Shown here: positions 53,301 through 62,770 of the stretch, piece after piece
How positions within the stretch are numbered: the stretch's first letter is position 1
How the letters are laid out: each line of letters starts with the position of its first letter
Assembly (NCBI GenBank): GCA_030272585.1
Contig: BSYQ01000015.1
Coordinates: 930,001-994,000 of the forward strand
Source: Bryopsis sp. KO-2023
Taxonomy: Eukaryota; Chlorophyta; Ulvophyceae; Bryopsidales; Bryopsidaceae
Length of the DNA stretch: 64,000 nt
Direction: 5' to 3'
Made by a program: the position numbers and the translations under genes
Notes under the pieces: model-generated
Databases searched by the model: none
Told to the model about the DNA's origin: nothing
The model's input: only the letters and a program-made list of their open reading frames with translations

Positions 53301-53928
53301 CATTTCCTCCGTTCCCTGCAGCAACACTGCTCTCTTCTTCCTCTTCTTGTTTGACTTCTTCCTTAACCACAACTTCTGGCTCAACAAAGGCTTCCTCCTC
53401 TTCTTTGGTCACTCGTCTTGCTTCGTCTTCTTCTTTTACTTCTTCCGCAAGCACTTCTTCTTCCTCTTGGACAACCTCGGCTTCTCCTTGGTCAGTAACG
53501 CCAACGAGGTTTCCTTCTTGTACCTCCCTTCCAGTGGGGTCAACACTTGCTTGCTCTTCTTCTTCTTTAACGACAGCAACCACTTCGTCGTCTACCTCTG
53601 CCCTCGTAACCTCGTCTCCAGCAGCTCTGTCTTCTTGTCTTGCTTCACGTTCTTCAGGAACACTCTCGACCATCACAACCTCTTTCTCGTCAACCTCGTT
53701 CACTTCCTCGTTGTCCCAGCCGCCAAGAAAGTCTTCCTTCAACACCCCTTCGTCGTCAACAAGACCAGCCTCAGAAAAAGCACCAACACTTCCTTGTGCC
53801 TCAGAGACCTCAACGTTCACTCCTTCTGCACCACCAAGGCCTTCTTCCTCGTTTGGTTCTTCTTCCTCGTTCACTTTTTCCGTCAAGATCTTCTTTTTCT
53901 TCAGCGCCGCCACAGATCTGAGTGGCAA
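50347..53928 (-). CDS. Gag-protease of element A (fossil)
   Basis: 1,193-codon frame. Residues 1-240 are very acidic (EEE/VVEEE runs). A Pro-rich linker at about 245-295 leads to a capsid-like region at about 300-430 (AFTGAEAEDVATWLRSYG). A helical region comes before a CCHC zinc knuckle (CWHCLDLGHYRRNC, about 635). Retropepsin follows, with IIDTGASACVIS at about 885 and LSLIIGTPWLAKTG. A charged helical tail ends the frame. Gag and protease are fused in one frame, unlike element B where they are two blocks. The antisense strand is also open over long stretches because of the acidic and Pro codons; that is not a second gene. Confidence 0.88.
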   Translation of the reverse strand: MPLRSVAALKKKKILTEKVNEEEEPNEEEGLGGAEGVNVEVSEAQGSVGAFSEAGLVDDEGVLKEDFLGGWDNEEVNEVDEKEVVMVESVPEEREARQEDRAAGDEVTRAEVDDEVVAVVKEEEEQASVDPTGREVQEGNLVGVTDQGEAEVVQEEEEVLAEEVKEEDEARRVTKEEEEAFVEPEVVVKEEVKQEEEEESSVAAGNGGNGGATNEPSSSSSDEDKPEGERDKRETSSSFEEEPVPPVHPPLNPFAFAASLPQIPPNVPPGPVVPPVPPRPPVPPPVCPPTPGSGGAMIHPAEGLPNRLTNSHLPAFTGAEAEDVATWLRSYGILAEGSGWNVPPAVQPHEDERIERLVRYTAGEARSWVDNWISRHPALEEGVPNPLRTWQKLQTDMLARFGDAPATLVAHTLEQSRKGDETVDEYTSLPSQGQQQVEANRVPGNPAVADGSLLRSNKDGAQGELTPILHAPMEDTLEGVSARARQVEKRQVDPSSTQKEVTVPATELMGELQEHAALEPVLAEVGVMDRRVNGQINSLRKEMRDHKIVTDSRLRGVEQQVRISGRQYSELRRMISALTERVADMRQSEEPELAGVSHGITEDAGANGILTNGERGRGRNRGNEWRRRSGRIDMSEVTCWHCLDLGHYRRNCPNRMQSFQAELEDQLIMDFEQTDPVTAAMKEPEEVMASILYSAMDVDNGAMDSAQGSNGGTPVDTSPIPSEPQATTAEDVVMEELKEQPNLESKKEPEEIPKRLPKPEDVPQGSKPVVMPPLMHRPMQVPSPRNTMAKKKKMVKKSTVKPQEKRMFTTAEAKKLVEGLTAEVSVANLCQHHPELIDAWLKALRVPMAKVPAVTTMAEVDKTSSYAVTTATAKVMETKVPGAIIDTGASACVISKKLLTQTGLTHLMEAPRGRYRDCNGQTRQAVGYIPALPIALGQCKQMVSCHVVENKHLSLIIGTPWLAKTGTEIDYGLKKLTPYMAGQRMGGVPIEFIQSVTPATAAVVSVYQTLRHIEESSPAPAQPPSSTGELLQPNSRTTHDGPNQPNAASRHPPTLRLTYYQARVLQECYTMRRENGMSEAAASHLHQQEMELLDARRGHHLKIQKEDERSVEETLQREGKQGRRNAATEEYMRRREALKQQEKEELKKLLDYFRESAQAWRPKGVPAAGVPAATAATGGKGGSEVISYTTSDF

Positions 53929-54366
53929 GTCTCCCTTCTGGTCGTGATCCTTCTCTTTTACCCTCTGTTCTCCTCCAAACCTCGGATAAGTACTGCCCTT
54001 GCTTCTTTTTCCACCTTATGCAGTTCGTCACTCTTTCTTGTATTTGTTCTCGACCTTGCTGCAGCCCAAACAAGACAAAAGCGACCCAACAGCAGTTCTG
54101 ACCCAACCTTAGGTTAAGATCCCACAAGATCCCGAAACCCACAAAGCTTTTTCGCCTTCTCTTTACCCTTGTGAGCGACCCAAGCTCGCCCTTGTACCCT
54201 TTTGAAACGTATCCACCCCTGTGGGTCCTTCTCTTCACTTTTGCAAGAGCTTACTCCGCTTCTTTTCTCACTCTCAGGTCTTGCTCGTCCAGACTGCCCA
54301 CTTATAACGACTGCCAGAGCCGTAGTGCACGTCCGCTGCAGCACAGCTAAAAAGTGTGCGCGCCTG

Positions 54367-54379
54367 GGCTCCGAAACCA
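54367..54379 (-). promoter_or_regulatory. tRNA primer-binding site of element A
   Basis: TGGTTTCGGAGCC on the minus strand, directly after the 5' LTR. Confidence 0.75.
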
Positions 54380-54991
54380 ACAAATTGCGTCGCCTTGACC
54401 GCTGGGGTCACCCCTGCAGCCTGACTGAACGGTTGTGGTGGAGTTTCTGCAGAACTGGAACGGCCGAAGTGGGGACAGCCCCTCTTGAACTTGATCACAC
54501 GGCCTTTGCAAGGCACTTTACTCAGGTCTCTTCTCAAAAGCTTTCTTACAACAATCAAAAAGGTCCACACTCGAACAAAACACAAGAACCTAACCCAGAA
54601 GATCCGCACCAAGAAGAAGTCAGAAGTCCCTCCAATACCCTAAGATCAGCCACTTAAATAGGCTCTAGACTGACTCATCCCTGTCCCATTGATCGTCCAT
54701 GATCCCAATCCCCGAGTAGACAACCCAAGCTATCAAACCCATCTGATCCTTCAAAAGTATCCCTAGTCTATTCATACAGCACCACTTCCTAGGACTGTCC
54801 AACCTAGTCACAGCTGTAGCCAAATTGCTACCTCTAAACTGTGGCGGAACTGCTATGGCAGAACTGCCCCGGGGTGACTGCTAACCCTACGTAATCCGTC
54901 TGGGACTGCCTCAAGCAGCATTCCCTCCCCTGATATCACTCTAGCCCTGGAGGTGACAAAATTGGTCGAGGCGACGTGGTTTGGGGTTACA
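54380..54991 (-). repeat. 5' LTR of element A
   Basis: 612 bp; minus-strand start TGTAACCCCAAACCACGTCG, end CGCAATTTGT against the primer site. CTATTTAAGTGG near 54655 may serve as TATA box. Confidence 0.9.
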
Positions 54992-55200
54992 CCTAGGTCG
55001 AAAATCTGGCTGAGGGGTCGACCCCACCGTGGTTATCCAAGGAGCTACTCGAGTATCTCGAATCAAATCGAGATCTAAGGAAGAGATATAGAGAGCTCTT
55101 CAAGGAGGAAGGACTACAACCGCCGGAAGAACTGCATTTGGACACAACTGAAAGCTCAAGCTCGGAGGATTCATCGGGTAGCAGTAGTTCCGCTGGAATC

Positions 55201-57144
55201 ATGGCAGCACCAATGCCATTACCGCCGCCACTGCCGGCAGCTCCCTTGGACAAAATCTCTCGCTTTGAGACGGTGACTTCCAGGAACTTCAGATATGTTT
55301 TCCAAAGAGCACACTTATATGCAGCATTTCCGCAGTTCTGTGCGTGTTTGGTGGACCATTATTCACCCGACGGAGCCGGGGAGAATATCCTTCCGATTAT
55401 CTACGAAGTGTCTCCACACACAGTTGCCAGTTTTGACGCAGCATATCTGCCAGGAACCCATGACAGGGGTAGAAGAGATCCTCCGGCGACCAACGCCACG
55501 ATCGACAATTTGAAGATGAACTTGGTTGGATATCTGGTGCACTCGAGGATCATAAACGAGTCTCCCGCGGAGAAAGAAGCAATATTGAGGAAGTGTGTCA
55601 AGAAGAAAGGCCAAACATGGCTAGTTTGGCTGGAGCACTTTCGCCAGGAAGCTCTGGCGGTAGAAGCCGATGTCGAAGATACAAGAGTCAAGGACATCTT
55701 CTTCAAACTCCTTCCGAAGGACTGCAGAAACGGTATCGCGGGAATGCCGACCATTAACTACAAGGATGTGATCCAAAACGCAAAGGAATGGTTGATCAAC
55801 GTCTTTCGTTTGGTTGATACCAGCGCCCACACTGGAGGGGACGCAATGGACATTGGAGCGGTAGGCGAGACTACAGCACCTGCAGAAACGGAAGCGCCGG
55901 TGAGACAAGGAGAACTTCCGCAGACCGATTGGCAACAAAAGCTGAAAGAGGTACCTTTTGGCTCTCTCAAGTTTTTCATCACTCAATTGAGTAAGAGAGA
56001 TCGAAGATTCAAAGGTTTTTTGAGCTGGTTGGCAAAGAGCGGCGGCGGCGGAAGCGGAGGCAACGGCGGATTCAGGAACAACGGAGGTGGATTCAGAAGA
56101 GGAGGAACGCCGTATCGTGGAATGCCTACGAGAACCGTTCAATTCGATGAACCCCAATTCGAAGACAATAACGAGTTTGAAGGATTGGAAGAAGAAGATC
56201 TCTATCAACCCGAGACAAACTATGTCGGGACTATTTCTGCCGTGCCTGTGGCAAAAGTGCCGACGAGGAAATGGAAGAAGTCCGAGAGAACGCAGTACCG
56301 TCGCGGGAATCCAACCGGTGGACCAAAGCAAACAAGGAGTTCCAAGAGTCCTGAAACCGGAGGGATCTTGAAGACCAAAACTTACAAGGAAGTTTTAACT
56401 GTGGGAAAATCAGCAGGACTCCTGACGACCAAGATGTCTCTCGTGTCTACAGCCGCAGAAAGTGTGGAAGAGTTTGCTATCATCGATACGGGGGCAGCCG
56501 TCAACGTGATTTCCACGGATCTGGCAAAAAGATTGGGAGTCTCGCCACAGCAAGAAGGAGCACCCAGTAAAATTCGAACGGCTGATGGCAGGACTGTGGA
56601 GACCGAAGGCAGCATTTCTTCCATCAAGATAGGAACCGAGGGGAAGAAGGTTTCTGCGGATTTCTACGTGATGAAGGAGCCCGGATACGAGCTGTTGGTC
56701 GGCATGCCTATTCTCAACTCCTTGAACGCCGTGATTGACGTTCGAAGGAAGAAGATCCACATAGGATCTGGAAAAACTCTCCAATGCATGGTCACAAGAC
56801 TGCCTGAGGAAGTAGTGCTTCCAGAAAGGGAGAAAACGGACGGAGAGAGTGTGGAGCTGACTTCTGCCAAAAGGCATCTCAAGATCATCAACGTGGCAAA
56901 GGATCGTTATTCGGTACCTCTGGGGAGAAACTTGGTGCTCAAGCCGCATTCACTCTCCACGATCTGGATACCGATCAAGACATCCAAGGAGATCGAGCTC
57001 AGTCCAGTCGTTCCGAATGGCAGTATCGCCATTCATGCAGGATTGAATTACAAGGGTCAGTACCTCCGCGTCCAAATCAGCAATTGGAATGATCTGCCCG
57101 TCCAATTGCCGAGCAACTACAAGGTTGCGACTTTTGTGCACGAG
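55201..57144 (+). CDS. Gag-protease of element E (fossil)
   Basis: The first ATG of the block is 55201; the frame is open further upstream almost to the primer site, without an ATG. The N-terminus is Pro-rich, then a helical capsid-like region at about residues 20-220, then a basic Gly/Arg/Asn-rich stretch (GGNGGFRNNGGGFRRGG, about 285-305) in place of a CCHC zinc knuckle. A retropepsin follows, with FAIIDTGAAVNVIS at about 425 and LLVGMPILNSLNAVIDV at about 500. Element F is inserted at CACGAG (57139-57144). Not closely related to the Gag of A and B. Confidence 0.8.
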
Positions 57145-57433
57145 TGTAACCTCCCAAAACGTCGTCTTGACCGCTCTTGTCACACACGCCACAGTCCCAC
57201 TCCAAAGGAAGACTTACAATCCAAAGCAAAAAGGTTCCAACGTCCATAAACTCGTCCAATATATCTTCCCACATCCCATCACAAATGTACTTGATCCAAA
57301 TCAAGGTCTACTCGAAGCCGGATCAACCCAATCTAGCCCAACTAAGTCTTGTCCTTTCCGATTAGTACCAAACACACCTACTCCCGCTGCAAGGACGACG
57401 AAATCGGTGGAGGCGACGTGGTTTGGGGTTACA
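57145..57433 (-). repeat. 3' LTR of element F
   Basis: 289 bp; ends (minus strand) AGGTTACA, 8 nt beyond the 5' LTR end. Preceded on the minus strand by GGGGGGAAAAAGGTTACAGC (57434-57453). Confidence 0.9.
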
Positions 57434-60402
57434 GCTGTAACCTTTTTCCCCCCATAACCTACACTTGGTCCTCCAAGTGTGGAGAAAATCATTTTCCACT
57501 AGTATAGCCAATGTGTAACTATAAGAAAAACAACTTCACCACCTTGGCAAAACTGCCGAAACAACACATAACATCAAAACGAAACAACTAGAAGCAAATC
57601 AAAATAAGCACTCCTACAAACCAACTGCAATTCATCACACACTGCTGTACTTCTGTGGAAATACTTCCATCTTTCAACTCAGAAACACCATTCCTACCCT
57701 CCCACTTAGCCTCACTTCCTCTACCCAACTGCGACGCCCTCTTGCCTCTTCTCCTGCCAGTCGTCCGTACTGTCGTGTTCAACGCTTCACTCGCGCCACC
57801 GTACTGTCGATCGCTGGTCTTGCCCTACCGCTTGGCAGGTCCCTTGCCCCTTGGGTCTTCACCGCCTTCCAAACCATCTATAGACTTTGTCGATGTTCCT
57901 TCTCAGGCGCAGTTCACTTCTGCACCTTCGCAGTGTCCTGTTTTGCAGGCGACTCTCTCTTTTTCCAACTGCTTCTTCCAAATCTTATTGTTCACTCTTC
58001 TTCTAGGTTTCGCTCGTTGTTCACTCTTCTTCCTCCAGCAGCGCCACCAATGCTACTTCCATCTTCTGACCACATTTCCTGTTTATGGTTTCCCGTCGCA
58101 ACACTCCTGCTGTCGACGCACTTTTCCACTGTAGAGTCGCCCAGACACTTCTACCCTGTAGCTGCTGTTTCGCAACTTTGTCAAATCGGAGTCGCGAAAG
58201 GTCTTTCTTTCAACGTCACTTCCGCAGAGGAAAAACCCCTTCACTCACGCCCACTCCTACTCTTGCTAGTAAATAGACTTCTTTTGGCCATTATAAACAA
58301 ATGGTGACCCCCAACACTAGTCCAAAATACCCTCAACAAGCCACTATTGAGTGCAAAAGCAGACCTGCCACTGTTCTATTTCAACTATCCAGTTTTTCTG
58401 AACTTCTGCAGATACCCAATCCTTGAAAAACTCCTTCCATATAAATTATTTTTTTAATTTTTTTCCTTTCCCTTTACTCCTGCAGGAGTTCCATAACTTC
58501 TGCAACTAATCCTCAATCTCAACCAAGACTTCTGTCATACCATTTCTTCTTCTTACTCAATCTCCATAAGTCTCGACATATGTCTTGCAACTCAATTAAG
58601 TCCACAAACAATACCAGGCCTAGTGAAACTTGGACCTGACCCACAACTGAGCTGTTGCTGCAAATAAAAATCTGCAGATTTTCTGTCGATTTTTTTTTTC
58701 AACACCTCCACCAGTTCGAACACTGCGAAAATCGGTTCTCGACCAAACCAGTTCTACTGCACTGCAAATCGTGTCCTAAGTCGAACCCAAAACACCAACA
58801 TTTCGAACACTCCGTCCAGCACTTCTCAAAATAGACCTTTCCTCGTGAAAAAAAATCATAAGTCCGCGAGACTGGCCGACACACTCGCGCCCCACCAGCG
58901 ACAATGAAACAAAAGTTGTGGTTGCAACCACTCCTACTCCAACGACTTTACGCACCAGGTGGAAGAGATCCGACCTCCCATTTGCTCGTGTTCTGTGTGA
59001 GTCGATCCACACGACGTCCCCAGTCGACGTGTTTTCGCGCTTGTCACACTTCTGCTTTCCTCGTAGCACACCCTCACTTTAGTCGCCTGGTTATGCAACC
59101 CTGCACAGCGCAACTCCTCCAACAACCTCAGTGCACTGATTTTTTCGACCCAGGCAACCTGTTTTGCTGCGCTCCAACCAAAGGTTGAAGATTAACCTCG
59201 CTTTTCCTGTAAAGATCGCTTTAAGCAGTAACGCCACGCACTCTCCCCACTAGGGTAACGACAGTCTTACTCTTTTCCTCGTATAAAAGAAAAACAACGT
59301 GCGCCCAAAAGAAAACCTCTTTCTGTCCGTCGCCGACTCCTACCCACAGAAGTGTGAGTGTGAGCAGTGAGATCTTTTTTTTTTTTTTTCGTCGTTCTTT
59401 CTCAAACACTTCAACGGCAAAAACTTCCGTCTCCACTGTTTCCAAGACAAACAACAGACTCCTACAGATCTACTTCGAAAAGTCCCTTACGCTGTAACCA
59501 TCGCCGACTTGAACGTCCCACAATAACACTGTCGACTTCAACCAAAGTAAACTTCCGACACCGAAACAAAGTAACCAAAACGAAGTCTCGTCCACTTTAC
59601 GAAACACTGGAACGACACCTCACACGATCGAAGAAAACCGCTGGAGATCTTGTTTCTTAGAAAAGAGCGACTCTGTGAAAGGAAAAACACCCCAAACAAT
59701 ACAGCCGACCCTGCTGTACGCGCCAGCGACAGATCTCTACTCAGTCAACACTCCTACTTCGGAAAACGCCACTGCAAACGAAAACCTATAAAACCTCGGC
59801 AGTCGCTACACAACACTGACTCTCGCCTTCTTCTTTCTTAGCGACAGATCTCTACTCAGCCAACACTCCTACTGCGAAAACGCCACTACAAACGAAAACC
59901 CATGAAACCTCGGCAGTCGCTACACAGCACCGTCTCGCCTTCTCGCTTCTTTTGCAAAACGGCAATACCACTCCTACTGCGAAACACCACTGGAAACGAA
60001 AACCTATAAAACCTCGGCAGTAGCTACACAGCACCAACTCTCGCCTCTCGTTTCTTTTGAAAACGCCACCACGCAACTCACAGAAAAACAAGACAAAAGC
60101 GACGCAAGCGCACTCCTGACCAACCCTTAGGTTAAGATCTTAACCTAACACAGATCCCAAAAACCACAGAACTTCTTCGTCTTCTCTTTAACCTTTTGAG
60201 CGACTCAAGCTCGTCCTTCTATTCTTTTGAGGAGCGAATACCCCTGTGGGTCCTTCTCTTCACTCCTGCAAGTGCTCACTTCACTTCCACTAGGGAAAGA
60301 CCTCCCTGCACTTGTCTCGACCCTTGCTAAGGGTTGCAAGCCTTCCTTGGTTCTTCCTTGGATCAAGAGAGCTAAAAAGTCTCCTTATTGGCTCCGAAAC
60401 CA

Positions 60403-60683
60403 CCCAAAACGTCGTCTTGACCGCTCTTGTCACACACGCCACAGTCCCACTCCAAAGGAAGACTTACAATCCAAAGCAAAAAGGTTCCAACGTCCATAAA
60501 CTCGTCCAATATATCTTCCCACATCCCATCACAAATGTACTTGATCCAAATCAAGGTCTACTCGAAGCCGGATCAACCCAATCTAGCCCAACTAAGTCTT
60601 GTCCTTTCCGATTAGTACCAAACACACCTACTCCCGCTGCAAGGACGACGAAATCGGTGGAGGCGACGTGGTTTGGGGTTACA
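60403..60683 (-). repeat. 5' LTR of element F
   Basis: 281 bp; minus-strand end ACGTTTTGGG, then TGGTTTCGGAGCC (60390-60402). Confidence 0.9.
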
Positions 60684-60730
60684 CACGAGGGACCCGTCAA
60701 ATTCAATGACCGGGAGGTATCAAACTAGAA

Positions 60731-60763
60731 AGGCCCGTCGAAAGGGGACTTCGGACGGGCCTA
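60731..60763 (+). promoter_or_regulatory. Hairpin at the protease/polymerase border of element E
   Basis: AGGCCCGTC (60731-60739) and GACGGGCCT (60754-60762) are perfect inverted copies, with inner GAA/TTC pairing. It lies between the protease and reverse-transcriptase frames of element E. Retroelements are known to use such structures for programmed recoding; that use here is inference. Confidence 0.5.
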
Positions 60764-60790
60764 ACTAGATCCGAACAAGACAAAGAAGCT

Positions 60791-62293
60791 ATGGCAGAAG
60801 CACTAAAGGACATGGTGAGGAAACACCCGGAGGTATTCGGCCCGATCATGCCTCCGAAGCAAACGAAAATGGAGGAAATGGCAGTCTCGATGGAGGAGTG
60901 CGGCTATAGGAGAGAGCCGCCGAAATCGAACGTCCCTCAAAGGAGTATCCAAGACCAGAGGTTGTCCGAAGAACAAGTGAAGGAGTGGCTAAAGGAACAA
61001 GTGGAACTCGGGTTCATAGAACCGTTGCAACGGAAGGACTACCCTCGCGGCGTATACTGGAATCCATCCCAGATAAGCTACTGCGAAAGGAGAAAGGGAC
61101 CGAGGCCGATCATAGACTTCAGGAAGCTCAATACCTACGGCAGTGATGAGCACCAACCGGGCATTCAAGACGCAAGAAGACTCGTGCGATCCGTTCCGAG
61201 CAAGTGGAAGTACTTCATTGTCGTAGACATAGCCAAGGCATATAATAAAGTGCCGATCAAGAAGGAGGTCAAAGCGCTAACGGCGTTTAAAGTGGGAAGC
61301 AAGGAGTTCGTCAACAGTACCATTCCACACGGTACTTCGTGGTCCGTTCGAGTATTCAATGACAAGATGTGCCGCGTCTTTGAAGGTTTGGAGGAGTTCC
61401 GCCGCTACATGGATGATCTGCTCATTGGCGGCGCTACTGTGGAGGAGTGCTTCCAGAACTTCGAAAAGGTCGTTTCTCGTTGCAAGGAATACGGACTTCA
61501 GATCAACCAAAGGAAAATCGTCAGCGAGACTGAGGTGAAGTTTCTCGGGTTCCACATTCAACAAGGAAAGTTCCATCCGGATATACCTTGGGAAAAAGTG
61601 AATGAAACTATTGCTAAACTGGTTGGAACGGCGGAACTGAGGGAGATTCGGCAGCTCCGCGGTTTGCTGAACGCTTTCAAGAACTCGACTCTGGAGTGGG
61701 ACATGCAACATTTGCTATCCAAGATGGAAGCCAATCAAGTACCGCCACAGGAAGTAAAGGCGGAACTACAAAGTAAGGTATCACAATGGCTGAGTCGTTG
61801 CTATTGCCGCGCATTTTCTGCCGGCGATACTCAGCGGAAGTTGTTTGTTGATTGGGCTTCTATTGATACATCAGAGTATTTTGGATACATTTTGACAGAT
61901 GGTTCGGGAAGGATTTTATACCTCGGACACGGAAAAATAGGTGGACAACATTCAAGTTTTTTGGGGGAAGTGTTGGCAGCTATGAGCGCCATTAAGGAAA
62001 TACCCACAGATTTGTGGAGAGGAACTGCCGTTCAAATTTTTTCCGATAATTGGGCGGCAGTGAAAAGTTTATGGGCTCACCTCACCCAAGAGGGGAAAGA
62101 GGCAGCACCGATTAAGGATTTGAGAACTTTGAGAGCAGTAACGGGGATCAAAGAAATTTTGCAGTTCAGCGGTTGTTCGAGTATCTCCGTACAACACATA
62201 GATGGGAAAGCCAATTTTGTGGCTGATCATTTGAGTAGATGGTATGAAATTCGGAGTACATCACAGTGGAAACGAAGTGGGTTACAGCTGTAA
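60791..62293 (+). CDS. Reverse transcriptase-RNase H of element E (fossil)
   Basis: 500 codons. Reverse-transcriptase motifs: RPIIDFRKLN, FIVVDIAKAYNKVPI (first catalytic Asp), IPHGTSWSVRVFNDKM, RRYMDDLLIGG (YxDD), and KFLGFHIQ. RNase H has LFVDWAS, SSFLGEVLAAMSAI, QIFSDNWAAVKSL and ANFVADHLSRW, giving the usual Asp-Glu-Asp-Asp set. The frame ends in the 3' LTR, with the stop inside its first TGTAA. No integrase follows, as only about 35 nt lie between the last RNase H motif and the LTR. Divergent from the reverse transcriptase of A and B; the exact family is not settled. Confidence 0.82.
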   Translation: MAEALKDMVRKHPEVFGPIMPPKQTKMEEMAVSMEECGYRREPPKSNVPQRSIQDQRLSEEQVKEWLKEQVELGFIEPLQRKDYPRGVYWNPSQISYCERRKGPRPIIDFRKLNTYGSDEHQPGIQDARRLVRSVPSKWKYFIVVDIAKAYNKVPIKKEVKALTAFKVGSKEFVNSTIPHGTSWSVRVFNDKMCRVFEGLEEFRRYMDDLLIGGATVEECFQNFEKVVSRCKEYGLQINQRKIVSETEVKFLGFHIQQGKFHPDIPWEKVNETIAKLVGTAELREIRQLRGLLNAFKNSTLEWDMQHLLSKMEANQVPPQEVKAELQSKVSQWLSRCYCRAFSAGDTQRKLFVDWASIDTSEYFGYILTDGSGRILYLGHGKIGGQHSSFLGEVLAAMSAIKEIPTDLWRGTAVQIFSDNWAAVKSLWAHLTQEGKEAAPIKDLRTLRAVTGIKEILQFSGCSSISVQHIDGKANFVADHLSRWYEIRSTSQWKRSGLQL

Positions 62294-62764
62294 CCCCAAA
62301 CCACGTCGCCTTAAACCGATTTGGTCACCTCCACAGGAGGAGTGCTGCCACAGAACTGGGACTGTGGCAGCAGTGCAGTAATGATTGTGGTGAAGGAGCA
62401 GTCCTGCCACAGCAGGGTTTTTTATAATGATTTGTCAAGGTTTCTAAGGGCAGTTGGGTAGTAGTTAGACCGTCCATTTGTTAGGTTCAATAAGGGTTAG
62501 TAAGGGTTATTATAGGTCAAAGAGGTAGCTAGGTTGTAGCTGAAGTCCATTGGGGCTGAAGCTACAGTTTTTGTATTTATAAAGCACCTCTGAACATATT
62601 CGATGTAAGCTCTCTTTTTGTTTGAGCCTTTGTCTTCTCCTATCCGACCTTTGCACACTACCACGTTCAACCACGAGCCCTTAGGCTCTTTTCCGTTCTC
62701 CCCACGATCAGTCCCTCCGCAGGGGTGACCTAATAGGGAGAGACGACGTTATTTGGTGGTTACA
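62289..62764 (+). repeat. 3' LTR of element E
   Basis: 476 bp; equals the 5' LTR by eye for 468 bp, then TGGTTACA. Preceded by GGAAACGAAGTGGGTTACAGC (purine-rich, ending GGTTACAGC). Confidence 0.9.
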
Positions 62765-62770
62765 GATACG

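Larger units (their letters stand above)
27475..54991 (-). mobile_element. Ty3/gypsy-type element A (nested in E)
   Basis: Minus-strand element flanked by CCTAGG (27469-27474 and 54992-54997). 5' LTR 54380-54991, Gag-protease 50347-53928, start of reverse transcriptase at about 43423-44030, rest of reverse transcriptase and RNase H at 29554-30733, remnants of an integrase region at about 28850-29480, 3' LTR 27475-28094. It is broken by two inserted elements (B in reverse transcriptase, C near the protease/reverse-transcriptase border). Most of integrase appears to be missing, and there are perhaps a few further breaks. LTRs are identical by eye, so insertion is recent. Confidence 0.88.
57145..60683 (-). 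mobile_element. Non-coding LTR element F (nested in E)
   Basis: 3,539-bp minus-strand member of the C family, flanked by CACGAG (57139-57144 and 60684-60689). 5' LTR 60403-60683, primer site 60390-60402, 3' LTR 57145-57433. The internal region (57434-60389) has no Gag or Pol similarity and lacks the 80-bp array. Its first 2 kb or so is similar to that of element C. LTRs look identical to each other. Looks whole for a non-coding element. Confidence 0.88.
26990..62764 (+). mobile_element. LTR retrotransposon E (outermost of the nest)
   Basis: 5' LTR 26990-27457, 3' LTR 62289-62764, flanked by GATACG at 26984-26989 and 62765-62770. Without the nested elements it is about 4.7 kb: LTR, primer site, Gag-protease, reverse transcriptase-RNase H, LTR. 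No integrase is visible. The two LTRs read the same by eye over 468 bp, so it is young. It is broken by two inserted elements, A just after the primer site and F between protease and reverse transcriptase. The reverse transcriptase is clearly different from that of A and B, so E belongs to a separate lineage. Confidence 0.88.

Noticed and set aside
55201-62293. Element E as a DIRS or tyrosine-recombinase element because it lacks integrase
   Set aside because: No recombinase frame, and it has ordinary LTRs and a target duplication, which DIRS elements do not make.
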